Assembly: GCA_003169835.1 (NCBI GenBank) | Contig: PNAI01000023.1 | Coordinates: forward strand, 1 to 64,000 | Reading direction: 5' to 3' | Length of the DNA stretch: 64,000 nucleotides | Source of the DNA: Hyphomicrobiales bacterium | GTDB lineage: Bacteria > Pseudomonadota > Alphaproteobacteria > Rhizobiales > Xanthobacteraceae | In this document: one piece after another, positions 28,888-37,528 of the stretch | Position numbering within the stretch: position 1 is the first letter of the stretch | How the letters are laid out: each line of letters opens with the position of its first letter | Position numbers and translations under genes: made by a program | Notes under the pieces: generated by a model | What the model saw: the letters and a program-made list of their open reading frames with translations, nothing else | What the model was told of the DNA's origin: nothing | Databases searched by the model: none

Positions 28888-31203
28888 CTAGCCTTCGATC
28901 TTGGAGAAGTCGGCCACGGCGCGGGTGGCGGAGCGGATTTCGTTGAGCAGTTTTAAGCGGTTTTCGCGCAACGCCTTATCGTCCACGTTCACGGTGACTT
29001 TTTCGAAGAACGCGTCCACGTGCGGGCGCAGCTTCGCCATGGCACTCATGGCTGCGGCAAAATCTTCCGCTGCCACAGATTTCGAGGCTTCCGCTTTCGC
29101 GGTGTCGATGGTGCGGGCGAGCTCTTTTTCCTCGGCCTGGTTGTAGAGCTTTGGATCAGGCGCGCCGGTGTATTCCTTTTTGTCCTTCTTCTCTTCGATG
29201 CGGATGATGTTGGTGGCGCGCTTATATCCTGCGAGCAGATTTTTTCCGTCGTCGGTGTCGAGGAATTTTCCAAGCGCTTCGACGCGGCGGACGATCATCA
29301 GAAGATCGTCCTGGCCTTCGAGAGCAAAGACGGCATCGACGAGATCGTGCCGCGCGCCTTGCTCGCGGAGCTGGACTTTCAATCGGTCGGCGAAGAAGGA
29401 AAGGAGATCATTAGCGATTGAAACAAACTCGGCCCAAACGTGCTCTTCAAAATCGCTGGGATGAACGAATTCACCAGACTCTCTATAAAATCTTCTAACA
29501 GTTTCAACGTCAGCACCACGTTGTCTCATCGCCATCATGAGCATTGAGTTACTAATGCGACGCTCGCGTTCATCTTCATATCGTATGGCCGTGAACGGCA
29601 CCGAGATGGCCATCGCCAAAGAAAGGCGCAGCTCGTTTGCGATAATCAGCCTAATTACACCCAGCGCTGCACGTCGCAACGCATAGGGGTCTTTCGAGCC
29701 CGTCGGCTTTTCGTCGATCGCCCAGAAGCCAACCAGAATGTCGATCTTGTCCGCGAGCGCGACCGCGACAGAAATCGGATCGGCAGGAACTAAGTCATCA
29801 GGCCCTTTGGGCTTGTAGTGATCTTCGCAAGCGTGGGCGACGGCTTCGTCCTCGCCTTGCGCCTCGGCGTAGTATTTTCCCATCAGGCCTTGCAGCTCGG
29901 GGAATTCGCCGACGACTTCGGTAAGCAGATCGGTCTTGCATAGAAGTGCTGCGCGCTCGGCCTTTTTGGGATCGGCCTTGACGATGGGCGCGAGTTCCTT
30001 GGCGAGACGCACGATGCGTTCGATGCGCTCCTTTTGTGTGCCGAGCTTTTCGTGGAATACGATGTGCTCGAATTTCGGCAGGCGGTCTTCCAGCTTGGTC
30101 TTGAGATCGGTCTCGTAGAAGAACTTCGCGTCGGAAAGCCGCGCGCGGATGACGCGCTCGCAACCGGCGACGATGGCCTTGCCGCCGTCGGAAGCTTCGA
30201 TGTTGGCGACCATGATGAATTTGTTGACGAGCTTGGCCGTCTGTGGATCGCGCAGCACGAAGCATTTTTGGTTGGTGCGGATGGTGGCGCGGATCACCTC
30301 GCCCGGGATTTCGAGAAAGGCTTTGTCGAACTCGCCCATCAGCACGACCGGCCATTCAACCAGCCCTGCGACTTCCGCCAGCAGGCCGTCGTCGGTGACC
30401 AGTTCGAAGCCTTGCGCAAACGCGAGGTTCTTTGCGTCGGCATGGATCATCTCGGCGCGCCGCGCGGCATCGAGCACGACCTTGGCCTTCTCGAGCTTGC
30501 TGACGTAGTCCTCGAAGCGGCGCACCTTGATTTGCGCAGGCGCCATGAAACGATGTCCGAAGGTGGTGTCGCTGGATTTTATGCCTTCAATCTCGAATTT
30601 GACGATGTCCGGCTCTTCAGTTTCCGGTCCGAAGATCGCGATGATGGAATGAAGCGGCCGGACCCAGCTGAGCCAATCATCGGAAACGACTGGAATTGTT
30701 TTCCCTTTCTCATTTACGACGGGTATGGATTGGCCTTGCGCATTTATAGTTGGCACGTTCTTCATCTTTCGAGCGCCCCACCGCATCGACTTCGGCCAAG
30801 GAAATGTTTTGATCACCTCGGGCACAATTTCCGCGATCACCTCGATCGCCGCCCTGCCCGGCTTCTCGATCAGCGCCACATAGAAGTCGCCCTTCTTGTC
30901 GGGCTGCACTTTCGCTTCGCCGATCGACTTCAGTCCCGCGGCTTTGAGAAATCCCGCGATGGCGTTCTCCGGCGCGCCGACGCGCGGGCCTTTGCGCTCC
31001 TCTTTCACGTCGGGCTGGCGCACCGGAATGCCTTGCACCGCGAGCGCCAGACGGCGCGGCGTGGCGAAGGCTTTCGCGCCATCGTAAGTCAGCCCGGCAG
31101 CGACCAGCTTGTCGGTCACGAGCTTGCGCAAATCCTCCGCCGCCCGCGCCTGCATGCGGGCGGGGATTTCCTCGGAGAAGAATTCAAGCAGAAGATCGGG
31201 CAT
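28888..31203 (-). CDS. glyS: Glycyl-tRNA synthetase beta subunit
   Basis: The 771-residue protein begins [18 protein letters not shown] and continues with [19 protein letters not shown]-type and SMRWG motifs. [41 protein letters not shown] and [30 protein letters not shown] are all diagnostic of GlyS. It forms an alpha2beta2 enzyme with GlyQ. Here glyS and glyQ are separated by about 790 bases containing a CDGSH gene and a broken DUF559 gene. Confidence 0.96.
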   Translation of the reverse strand: MPDLLLEFFSEEIPARMQARAAEDLRKLVTDKLVAAGLTYDGAKAFATPRRLALAVQGIPVRQPDVKEERKGPRVGAPENAIAGFLKAAGLKSIGEAKVQPDKKGDFYVALIEKPGRAAIEVIAEIVPEVIKTFPWPKSMRWGARKMKNVPTINAQGQSIPVVNEKGKTIPVVSDDWLSWVRPLHSIIAIFGPETEEPDIVKFEIEGIKSSDTTFGHRFMAPAQIKVRRFEDYVSKLEKAKVVLDAARRAEMIHADAKNLAFAQGFELVTDDGLLAEVAGLVEWPVVLMGEFDKAFLEIPGEVIRATIRTNQKCFVLRDPQTAKLVNKFIMVANIEASDGGKAIVAGCERVIRARLSDAKFFYETDLKTKLEDRLPKFEHIVFHEKLGTQKERIERIVRLAKELAPIVKADPKKAERAALLCKTDLLTEVVGEFPELQGLMGKYYAEAQGEDEAVAHACEDHYKPKGPDDLVPADPISVAVALADKIDILVGFWAIDEKPTGSKDPYALRRAALGVIRLIIANELRLSLAMAISVPFTAIRYEDERERRISNSMLMMAMRQRGADVETVRRFYRESGEFVHPSDFEEHVWAEFVSIANDLLSFFADRLKVQLREQGARHDLVDAVFALEGQDDLLMIVRRVEALGKFLDTDDGKNLLAGYKRATNIIRIEEKKDKKEYTGAPDPKLYNQAEEKELARTIDTAKAEASKSVAAEDFAAAMSAMAKLRPHVDAFFEKVTVNVDDKALRENRLKLLNEIRSATRAVADFSKIEG

Positions 31204-31238
31204 TGTTCGTTATTTTCTTTCCGCTCGCCGACGTTCCC

Positions 31239-31269
31239 CTCCCCCCACGAGCGAAGCGAGTGGTGGGGA
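31239..31269. repeat. Hairpin repeat, left copy flanking DUF559 remnant
   Basis: CTCCCCCCAC, an 11-12-base GAGCGAAGCGA loop and GTGGTGGGGAG form a long imperfect hairpin. A related sequence in opposite orientation lies at about 31,670-31,720 on the other side of the DUF559 remnant, sharing CCCCTCC...GAAGCGAG.GGTGGGGAGGGG. Confidence 0.6.
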
Positions 31270-31287
31270 GGGGGGGGGGGGGGGGGG
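31270..31287. repeat. Homopolymer tract of 18 G
   Basis: An uninterrupted run of 18 G follows the left hairpin repeat and lies just beyond the reconstructed C-terminus of the DUF559 remnant. Length may be unreliable in sequencing. Confidence 0.85.
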
Positions 31288-31289
31288 TG

Positions 31290-31663
31290 TTAGCGCGATG
31301 CCAAGCGCTTCATAGATGACGCTCAACACGCCCTCGACATTTTCCAGCACATCGTTGTTCCATAAATCTCAGCACGCGATAGCCGTTGTTCCTCAAGAAT
31401 TCATCGCGATTTTTGTCGCGCTTCGCCTAAATGCCATCGCCGTGATGTCCGCCGTCCAATTCGATGACGATTCTCTTTGTATGGCATGCAAAGTCAGCGA
31501 AGTAAGGCCCGATAGTCGCCTGACGCCGAAAATGCGAGGAGCCAGTAGGCAACTCCCTCTGTTGCAACCACAGTTTTCGCTCCGCCACAGTCACATCGCG
31601 GCGTAAGCGTCGGGCGCGTGGAACGCGGACATCTCTTTTTCGCTCGGTTTGCCTAGCTTCCAT
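31290..31663 (-). pseudogene. DUF559 endonuclease-like gene, broken by a stop and a frameshift
   Basis: From ATG 31663 the frame reads MEARQTERKRDVRVPRARRL, then DVTVAERKLWLQQREL, FRRQATIGPYFADFAC and RIVIELDGGHHGDGI: the DUF559 (Vsr-like, PD-(D/E)xK) core with D and E-x-D. A TAG at 31429-31427 then interrupts it. Beyond the stop the same frame continues as AKRDKNRDEFLRNNGYRVLRF, and after an extra base near 31,361-31,367 the usual ending WNNDVLENVEGVLSVIYEALG appears. Two lesions suggest a decayed gene, though assembly error near the G tract is possible. Inverted hairpin repeats flank it. Confidence 0.75.
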
Positions 31664-31670
31664 CCCCCCA

Positions 31671-31720
31671 CCCCCGACCCCTCCCCACCGCTCGCTTCTC
31701 TCGCGGGTGGAGGGGAGAAG
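31671..31720. repeat. Hairpin repeat, right copy flanking DUF559 remnant
   Basis: CCCCTCCCCACC and GGGTGGAGGGG pair around a GCTCGCTTCTCTCGC loop. Read on the minus strand it resembles the plus-strand copy at 31,239, so the two are inverted with respect to each other across the DUF559 remnant. Confidence 0.55.
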
Positions 31721-31741
31721 ATCACACATTTCGTGCCGCGA

Positions 31742-31993
31742 TCATCCCATCGCATATTTCTTATGGCTGCCGTCGCAGAACGGCTTTTTGTTCGTCCGCT
31801 TGCAGGAGCAAAACCAGACGTCTTCGGATTTCTCCGCTTTGAACTCGACCGGAGAAAACGGCGTGACCTTGTGCGAGCCGTCGCAGAACGGCTGCGACTT
31901 GGAGCGGCCGCAGGCGCACCACCAATATGTCTCTCCCGCTTCGACCATGACCTTGATCGATTTGCGGCCAGCGATTTCCGGCATCTCATTCAT
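31742..31993 (-). CDS. Double CDGSH iron-sulfur domain protein
   Basis: The 83-residue protein has two CDGSH (mitoNEET-type) motifs: [16 protein letters not shown] and [16 protein letters not shown]. Each provides the C-x-C...C-x3-H ligands of a redox-active 2Fe-2S cluster. Bacterial tandem CDGSH proteins are thought to act in iron or redox handling. The ATG overlaps the glyQ stop by four bases (ATGA), so it is co-translated with glyQ. No membrane anchor is present. Confidence 0.9.
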   Translation of the reverse strand: MNEMPEIAGRKSIKVMVEAGETYWWCACGRSKSQPFCDGSHKVTPFSPVEFKAEKSEDVWFCSCKRTNKKPFCDGSHKKYAMG

Positions 31994-32925
31994 GCTGTGC
32001 CTCCTCCGGCGGTCGCGAGCCACGCCGCCCCGCAAGCTTTCGCGAGTTCGCGCACGCGCAGGATATAGCTCTGTCGTTCGGTCACTGAGATCACGCCGCG
32101 CGCGTCGAGCAGATTGAACACGTGGCTCGCTTTGATGCACTGGTCGTAGGCTGGCAGCGCCATGAGATGGCGCGTTTTTTTTTCATCGGCCCAACCCGCC
32201 GCGAGATATTTCTTGCAGGCCTCTTCGGCCATGGCGAATTGTTTGAACAGCATGTAGGTGTCGGCAAATTCAAAGTTATGCCGGGAATATTCCTGCTCGG
32301 CCTGCAGGAACACGTCACCATAGCTGATTTTTTCAGCGCCCTCGCGGCCGTTGAAGTTGAGCGCGAACACGTTGTCGACGCCCTGCACATACATGGCGAG
32401 GCGTTCCAATCCGTACGTCAGCTCGCCCGAGACCGGCGCGCATTCGACGCCGGCGACTTGCTGGAAGTAGGTGAACTGGCTCACCTCCATGCCATCGCAC
32501 CAGCATTCCCAGCCGAGACCCCAGGCGCCGAGCGTGGGGCTTTCCCAGTCGTCCTCGACAAAACGGATGTCGTGAATTTTGGCGTCGATGCCGATGGCCG
32601 CGAGCGACTTCAGATAAAGCTCCTGGAGGTCGGGCGGCGACGGTTTGAGGATCACTTGAAATTGGTAGTAGTGCTGCAGCCGGTTCGGGTTCTCGCCGTA
32701 ACGGCCGTCCTTGGGCCGGCGCGAGGGCTGCACGAAGGCCGCCTTCCAGGGTTTCGGCCCGAGCGCGCGCAACGTAGTCGCGGGATGGAAGGTGCCGGCG
32801 CCGACTTCCATGTCGTAGGGCTGCAATATGACGCAGCCCTGATCCGCCCAAAAAAGCTGGAGCGTCAGGATCAGGCCCTGGAACGAGCGTTCCGGGCGCA
32901 TATGGGCGGGAAGTTCGCTGGTCAT
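31990..32925 (-). CDS. glyQ: Glycyl-tRNA synthetase alpha subunit
   Basis: The 311-residue catalytic subunit carries [80 protein letters not shown] and [32 protein letters not shown] (listed as separate stretches), the class II tRNA synthetase active site of the bacterial heterotetrameric type. It heads a unit with the CDGSH gene; glyS lies further downstream. Confidence 0.97.
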   Translation of the reverse strand: MTSELPAHMRPERSFQGLILTLQLFWADQGCVILQPYDMEVGAGTFHPATTLRALGPKPWKAAFVQPSRRPKDGRYGENPNRLQHYYQFQVILKPSPPDLQELYLKSLAAIGIDAKIHDIRFVEDDWESPTLGAWGLGWECWCDGMEVSQFTYFQQVAGVECAPVSGELTYGLERLAMYVQGVDNVFALNFNGREGAEKISYGDVFLQAEQEYSRHNFEFADTYMLFKQFAMAEEACKKYLAAGWADEKKTRHLMALPAYDQCIKASHVFNLLDARGVISVTERQSYILRVRELAKACGAAWLATAGGGTA

Positions 32926-33255
32926 GGGTCCGCACCTAGAGAGGGAGACGTACCGGTGCGCCTACGGGGGGTCAAGAAGCCGTTCGCGGTTGTCAAAGCC
33001 AACAAACAGCATGGAACCGGCAGCGGAATTTGCGTGTTTATTCCTCGCGAAGCGTTCCGGGTAATGATGCGCTAACCGTACGCGTTCACGCAACGCTAAC
33101 CCTGTGCGATAGCGCGGCGTTCACCGTGCCGCAGGACTGCCGCACTGTCGACTTACTCCTTCATAAATCCGTTAGGTGGAGGCGGGTAATTGTTACACCG
33201 CGCATGTAGCCGCGGGCCGGCTCGCGACGAAAGAGTCGGCAAAAGGGATATTCAG

Positions 33256-33345
33256 ATGCTCGCGTTCGAAATTGCAGGTGCTATCTTCACCGTATTGTTC
33301 CTGGCGGCCCTGGTTGGCGGCAACAATAAGGTTGCCAACCGGTAA
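33256..33345 (+). CDS. Small membrane peptide, 29 aa
   Basis: ATG 33256 is preceded by AAGGGA at seven bases. The 29-residue product begins MLAFEIAGAIFTVLFLAALVG and ends GNNKVANR: one hydrophobic helix with an acidic residue near the N-terminus and a basic tail, as in short bacterial membrane peptides. It lies alone in the gap between glyQ and the next minus-strand gene. No homologue is recalled, so translation is inferred from the ribosome site and the composition. The 32926-33255 stretch upstream shows no other gene. Confidence 0.5.
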   Translation: MLAFEIAGAIFTVLFLAALVGGNNKVANR

Positions 33346-33382
33346 ATCGCCTTGCCACGCGATTAAGACTATCGATTAAGAC

Positions 33383-33580
33383 TCAAGGCCGGTAGATGCC
33401 GGTCTGAGGATCGCGCCGTAATTTCGGTACGGCCTTGCTCTTTGCCGCTTCGACCGGCGCTGACTCATCCCGATCGACATCGGCTTTGGCCTTCTGCCAT
33501 TCCTTGGCGAAATGCTTGACGACAAAAGCTGCGCCGAGCGCGCCTAACATCAAAGCCAGCAGCGGTGGAACTGGCACCAT
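33383..33580 (-). CDS. Small membrane-anchored protein, 65 aa
   Basis: Starting at MVPVPPLLALMLGALGAAFVVKHF, it has one N-terminal membrane helix, then a charged, probably cytoplasmic tail ending RRDPQTGIYRP. The C-terminal DPxTGIYRP wording recurs in small Hyphomicrobiales proteins of unknown function. Its gene follows the S49 peptidase gene by 19 bases on the same strand and is probably co-transcribed with it. Confidence 0.7.
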   Translation of the reverse strand: MVPVPPLLALMLGALGAAFVVKHFAKEWQKAKADVDRDESAPVEAAKSKAVPKLRRDPQTGIYRP

Positions 33581-33599
33581 CTTATCTCTCCGACTCGTC

Positions 33600-34484
33600 C
33601 TATAGACCGTAACGCGCCCACAGCGCGCGCGCCTCGAGCGCGGAGACAGTCTCCTCGACGAGGCCGGGGCGATTGAGCAACTGCCCGACCACGCTGATTC
33701 CCTGCGTGCGGCGGCCAAACAGACCCCGCTCGGCAATCAACGGGGTCTTCACCTTGTCGCCATAGCGCGTGCGCAAGACACTGCGCAGATCGCCTAAGGC
33801 GTCAACCAGGCCGAGTTCGCGCGCCCGACTGCCGCTCCAAAATTCGCCGGAGAACAAGGCCTTTTCGCGGCCGTCGAGCTTGGCGCCACGGCGAGCCTCG
33901 ACCAGCGCGATGAAGCCTTGGTGAATTTCGTTCTGAATGCCTTTGAGGCGTTCCACATCCTCAGGCTTTTCCGGCAAAAATGGGTCGAGCATCGCCTTGC
34001 GTTCGCCTGAGGTGTAAATTCGCCGTTCGACACCAAGCTTTTTAATCAGTTTGTCGAATCCGAACGAAGCGCCAATCACGCCGATCGAGCCGACAATCGA
34101 GGAGGCGTCGCAGATGATCTCATCGGCGGCGCAGGCGATCATGTAGCCGCCAGATGCCGCGACATCCTCGACGAAGGCGATCACCGGAACTTCGTTTTCC
34201 TCGGCAAGCGCCCGGACGCGCTGGAAAATCAGGTGCGATTGCACGGCGGAACCGCCGGGCGAATTAATTGCAAGCGCGACGGCCCGTGCGTTGCGCGTGG
34301 TAAACGCGCGCTCAAGAACGCGGGCCGCAGATGCAAGCGTCAAGCCCGGCTTCAGCGGACTCGAAATGCCGATGACGCCGGACAGGCGCACCACCGGCAC
34401 GATCGGGATATCGGCGCGGAAGCGCTGCGGCAGCAGTTTGCGGAAACCGGCCTGGACGCGCCCGAGCATGGAGGTCTCTTTCAT
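33600..34484 (-). CDS. S49 family serine peptidase (SppA/SohB-like)
   Basis: About 294 residues from MKETSMLG. The Ser-Lys dyad of S49 peptidases is visible: Ser111 in DVAASGGYMIACAADEI and Lys163 in YTSGERKAMLDPF. INSPGGSAV and SSIVGSIGVIG supply the oxyanion and structural loops. There is no clear membrane helix at the N-terminus, unlike E. coli SppA, so it may be a short cytoplasmic or peripheral form. Such peptidases remove signal-peptide remnants or membrane fragments. Confidence 0.88.
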   Translation of the reverse strand: MKETSMLGRVQAGFRKLLPQRFRADIPIVPVVRLSGVIGISSPLKPGLTLASAARVLERAFTTRNARAVALAINSPGGSAVQSHLIFQRVRALAEENEVPVIAFVEDVAASGGYMIACAADEIICDASSIVGSIGVIGASFGFDKLIKKLGVERRIYTSGERKAMLDPFLPEKPEDVERLKGIQNEIHQGFIALVEARRGAKLDGREKALFSGEFWSGSRARELGLVDALGDLRSVLRTRYGDKVKTPLIAERGLFGRRTQGISVVGQLLNRPGLVEETVSALEARALWARYGL

Positions 34485-34557
34485 CACAACGACATAATCC
34501 GGCTCGGTGCCGCGCCGCAAGTCATCAAGACCGCCGAGTCATCGGCATTACGGCCAA

Positions 34558-35676
34558 TCATATGTGGCGGAGCGCCACGGCCGGCGGCACGCGTATCGCC
34601 CGCCATGCCGGATAGAGCGAACCGATCATGCACAGCACGAATGCGGACACTATCGTCGGCAGGATCAACCCGAAGCTGGGCCGAAACGAGATATAATTGC
34701 CGATCGTCGGGATTGCGGGAAACAGCAGCGACGCGAGATAACTCAAAAATATCCCCATCACGCAACCGGCGGCACACATCAACAAGCCCTCGATTACGAT
34801 CGATGTCATGATGCGCGCGTCGGTCCAGCCGATGGCTGCAACGATGCCGATCTCGCGGGTGCGCTCTTGCGTCGCCATCAGGAGCGAGTTGAGGACATTG
34901 AGCGAACCCATCGCCAGCGCGATGATAGACACGGCAAGCGATACGGCTTTGAGGATGGCGAAGTTGCGATCGTTCTGCAGCACCTCGCTGGCGGTCGATA
35001 CGGTCAACCGGCCCAGAGCTTCAATGGCATCCTTGATGCGCGCGGTTTCCGCCGGTTTCAAATTGCGATTGAAATTGACGTGAATCAACGAGAGCTGGCG
35101 CTGGCGGTAAGTGGCTTCCTGCAAATCTGGCAGGGGAACGAGCGCGGTGCCGCGGTTGATGACGGTGGTATATTTTGTGATCCCGACGACACGGAATTTT
35201 TCACCGAGCAGTTCGACCGTGTCGCCGATGGATTTTCCGAGCGCAGCCGCAAGACTGTCGCCGAGCAGCGCGACGCGGCGCTCACCAGGCGACGGCAGGC
35301 GGCCGTCGCGTATTGGCACGGCTCTCCAGAGGTGACTGGTTTCCGGCCATCCAATCGCGAGCACGTTGCGACCGCGTTCGCTGGGGGCGAATAGAAGGAG
35401 TTCTCCCGTCGCGCGTCTTACGCCCGGAACGGCGTCAATCAGATCCACGAACTGCTGCGGGAGAAACCCGCCGAAAAGATCGGAGGCGCCCCGTTGCGTC
35501 ACGATGACGTCGTCGCCGATTTCGTCCATGCCCTCGCGCGTTGAGTCTTCGATGCTGCGGGAAATCGAGATCAAGGCGAGCGCGCCGCCGACCGCAAGCC
35601 CGATGCTGACAATCGAAAGCGAGGTGCGGATCAAGCGCCTCTGAAGATTGCGGACGGCAAAGCCAACGAGGTTCAT
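34558..35676 (-). CDS. ABC transporter permease, FtsX/MacB/LolC-like
   Basis: The 372-residue protein has an N-terminal membrane helix (RRLIRTSLSIVSIGLAVGGALALISI), a large periplasmic region of about 220 residues, and three C-terminal helices in the FtsX arrangement (SLAVSIIALAMGSLNVLNSLLMATQERTREIGIVAAIGW is the conserved signature, here in pieces). These proteins extrude or extract lipids, lipoproteins or macrolides by mechanotransmission. Its ATG overlaps the ATPase stop by four bases. Confidence 0.9.
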   Translation of the reverse strand: MNLVGFAVRNLQRRLIRTSLSIVSIGLAVGGALALISISRSIEDSTREGMDEIGDDVIVTQRGASDLFGGFLPQQFVDLIDAVPGVRRATGELLLFAPSERGRNVLAIGWPETSHLWRAVPIRDGRLPSPGERRVALLGDSLAAALGKSIGDTVELLGEKFRVVGITKYTTVINRGTALVPLPDLQEATYRQRQLSLIHVNFNRNLKPAETARIKDAIEALGRLTVSTASEVLQNDRNFAILKAVSLAVSIIALAMGSLNVLNSLLMATQERTREIGIVAAIGWTDARIMTSIVIEGLLMCAAGCVMGIFLSYLASLLFPAIPTIGNYISFRPSFGLILPTIVSAFVLCMIGSLYPAWRAIRVPPAVALRHI

Positions 35677-36395
35677 TTGCCGGTATCCAGCTTGGACGAT
35701 TGACGTTGAGGCACCTGAAGGCGATCCTCGACGACCCCACCGTCCTTCATTCTGACGCAGCGGTTGCAGCGTGCCGCGATATTTTCATCGTGGGTGATGA
35801 GCACCAGCGTCGTTCCGGTGTCTTCCTGTAACCCGAGGAGCAGATCGATGATGAGCCGGGCATTGACGCTGTCGAGATTGCCGGTCGGTTCGTCCGCGAG
35901 CAGTAGGACTGGATTATTGACCATGCTGCGGGCGGCCCCCACGCGCTGGCGTTCACCGCCCGACATCGCGTTGGGAAGATGATCAAGCCGCGCCATGAGT
36001 CCGACCCGCTCGAGCGCCTTGACGGCGCGGGACCGCCGCGAACTCGCGGAAATTCCATGGCCGATAAGAGCGATTTCAACGTTCTCAAGCGCCGTCAGCG
36101 TCGGCAGCAAATTGAATTCCTGGAAAACGATACCGATTTCGCTGCCTCTGAGCACCGCCCATTCCTTGCGCGAGCGGACCGGCAGGTCGTTCCAATAGAC
36201 TTGGCCCTTTGTCGGCATGTCGATGCCGCTGAGCATGTTGAGCAGGCTGCTCTTGCCGCTGCCGCTGGGGCCTAGAATGGCGAGGCATTCACCGCTGGCG
36301 ATCACAAGATCGACTTTCTTCAAAGCGACGATGGCGCCGTCGTCGTAGTGGCGCTCGACACCTTCCAGCCGGATCAGGGGGTGCGCTCTGGTCAT
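35673..36395 (-). CDS. ABC transporter ATPase, LolD/MacB-like
   Basis: The 240-residue ATPase has Walker A GPSGSGKSS (residues 42-50), the Q-loop GIVFQEFNLLPTLTALENVE, signature MSGGERQRVGAARSM, Walker B LLLADEPTGNLD and the H-loop LITHDE. The FNLLP.LTALENVE wording is typical of the LolD/MacB/FtsE branch that partners with FtsX-like permeases. It is translationally coupled to the permease downstream, and 41 bases downstream of the MlaC-like gene. Confidence 0.94.
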   Translation of the reverse strand: MTRAHPLIRLEGVERHYDDGAIVALKKVDLVIASGECLAILGPSGSGKSSLLNMLSGIDMPTKGQVYWNDLPVRSRKEWAVLRGSEIGIVFQEFNLLPTLTALENVEIALIGHGISASSRRSRAVKALERVGLMARLDHLPNAMSGGERQRVGAARSMVNNPVLLLADEPTGNLDSVNARLIIDLLLGLQEDTGTTLVLITHDENIAARCNRCVRMKDGGVVEDRLQVPQRQSSKLDTGK

Positions 36396-36436
36396 TTACA
36401 GCTTTGGGTCCGTTGCGGTCATCAAGCCGGCGCTCA

Positions 36437-37192
36437 TCATTTCTGCATGAAGGAGATCAAGGCTTCGATGTCTCCGTTGACGCTTTGCAACACCGCAGCA
36501 AACTCATTGTGCGCATCCAAAACCGCGCTGCGTCCCTCGGCGATGACATCGACAGCGCGCCAGTTTTGTGAACCGGAATTGCGCAGCCGCCATGTCACGA
36601 GCTTGGCGTCATCCTGCGATCCGACCCGGATGGTTGCGAGCAAATAACCTTCATCCGTCGTACGAACGCCGGCCAGTTGCAAAGTCTCACCTGTGTAGGT
36701 GCCGAGTTGCCGTACGCAGCTGCCGACCATCCGGTGTTCGAAAGCGGCGCGGAAGGTTTCGCGCTGCGGTGCCGTCATCTTTTCCCACATTTCATCGTTG
36801 GTGGCGCGCGCCATGGCGTCGAGATCAAGCATGTCATTCAAGAGTTGGCGGCAGCCCTCGCGAATGAGGGCGTGGTCATTCTTGGAATTCTCATGAATGG
36901 CGCGGGTTGCGCTGTCGAGCTTGGCGACAAACGCGTCGACCGCGGGCGCGTTTTGCGCAGTTGGTTCTGCTTTCGGCCCTAATGACGGTTCAGTTTTTGG
37001 CTCTACTGATGGTTCTTTTGACGGTTTCGCTTTCGCCGCCGTTTCGATTTTTGGCGATTGTTCCGTATTGGCGGACGACTCGGTCGGCGCAGCTTGTTCG
37101 GTTGGTACTGCTTGTTCGGATTGCGCATACGCCGGCAGTGCCAGCGCCATCAAAGCAAAGCCAACAGCAAAGCGATTTACCAGCTTGCTCAT
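36437..37192 (-). CDS. MlaC/Ttg2D-like periplasmic protein
   Basis: About 251 residues from MSKLVNRFAVGFALMALALPAYAQ (signal peptide). Residues ~25-85 are a low-complexity, Glu/Pro/Lys/Ser-rich linker with repeating E.K.EPS units. The rest resembles the MlaC/Ttg2D phospholipid-binding fold: LLNDMLDLDAMARATNDEMWEKMTAPQRETFRAAFEHRMV, TYTGETLQLAGVR, and WRLRNSGSQNWRAVDVIAEG (read as separate stretches). MlaC normally ferries lipid between membranes for an MCE system, but here the partner genes encode a LolD/FtsX-type transporter. No MCE gene is seen nearby. Confidence 0.75.
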   Translation of the reverse strand: MSKLVNRFAVGFALMALALPAYAQSEQAVPTEQAAPTESSANTEQSPKIETAAKAKPSKEPSVEPKTEPSLGPKAEPTAQNAPAVDAFVAKLDSATRAIHENSKNDHALIREGCRQLLNDMLDLDAMARATNDEMWEKMTAPQRETFRAAFEHRMVGSCVRQLGTYTGETLQLAGVRTTDEGYLLATIRVGSQDDAKLVTWRLRNSGSQNWRAVDVIAEGRSAVLDAHNEFAAVLQSVNGDIEALISFMQK

Positions 37193-37272
37193 ATTCACTG
37201 AGTAACTCATTTCACCCAGACCGGCACTCATCATAAAGCCCAATAGGATAAAACCCTATAGATGGAAGTCAT

Positions 37273-37310
37273 TCACGGCTGTTCGAAAATGCAACCAATG
37301 CGAGCCGTGA
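37273..37310. repeat. Inverted repeat upstream of the MlaC-like operon
   Basis: TCACGGCT (37273-37280) and AGCCGTGA (37303-37310) form perfect eight-base arms 22 bases apart, about 80 bases upstream of the MlaC-like start. It could be a regulator site or a weak terminator of the methyltransferase gene. The rest of 37193-37528 shows no gene. Confidence 0.4.
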
Positions 37311-37528
37311 CATTTAGTAGCGATGGCGGCGTTTTGTTTCGATGCCGAAGTTAAGGAGCGCTCTCTACAGCGCCGTTAGCCAAGGCTTTCACATCCGCCC
37401 TTCTCTTCGCTTCGTGCTTGCGAGTTGCGAACTTGCAAATCAATAGCATGTTCCGCGTCGCTTCGGTCGCGCACCGAGATTCGTTGGTTAAGGGCGATGC
37501 TGCGATGCACCAATCCATCCGAACGGAA

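Noticed and set aside
31270-31287. G18 tract as a phase-variation switch
   Set aside because: It is not inside or immediately upstream of an intact gene, and long G runs are error-prone in assembly.
30034-31293. Long open frame (419 codons) antisense to glyS
   Set aside because: Same reasoning; glyS motifs are complete and the antisense product ends in poly-Gly from the G18 tract.
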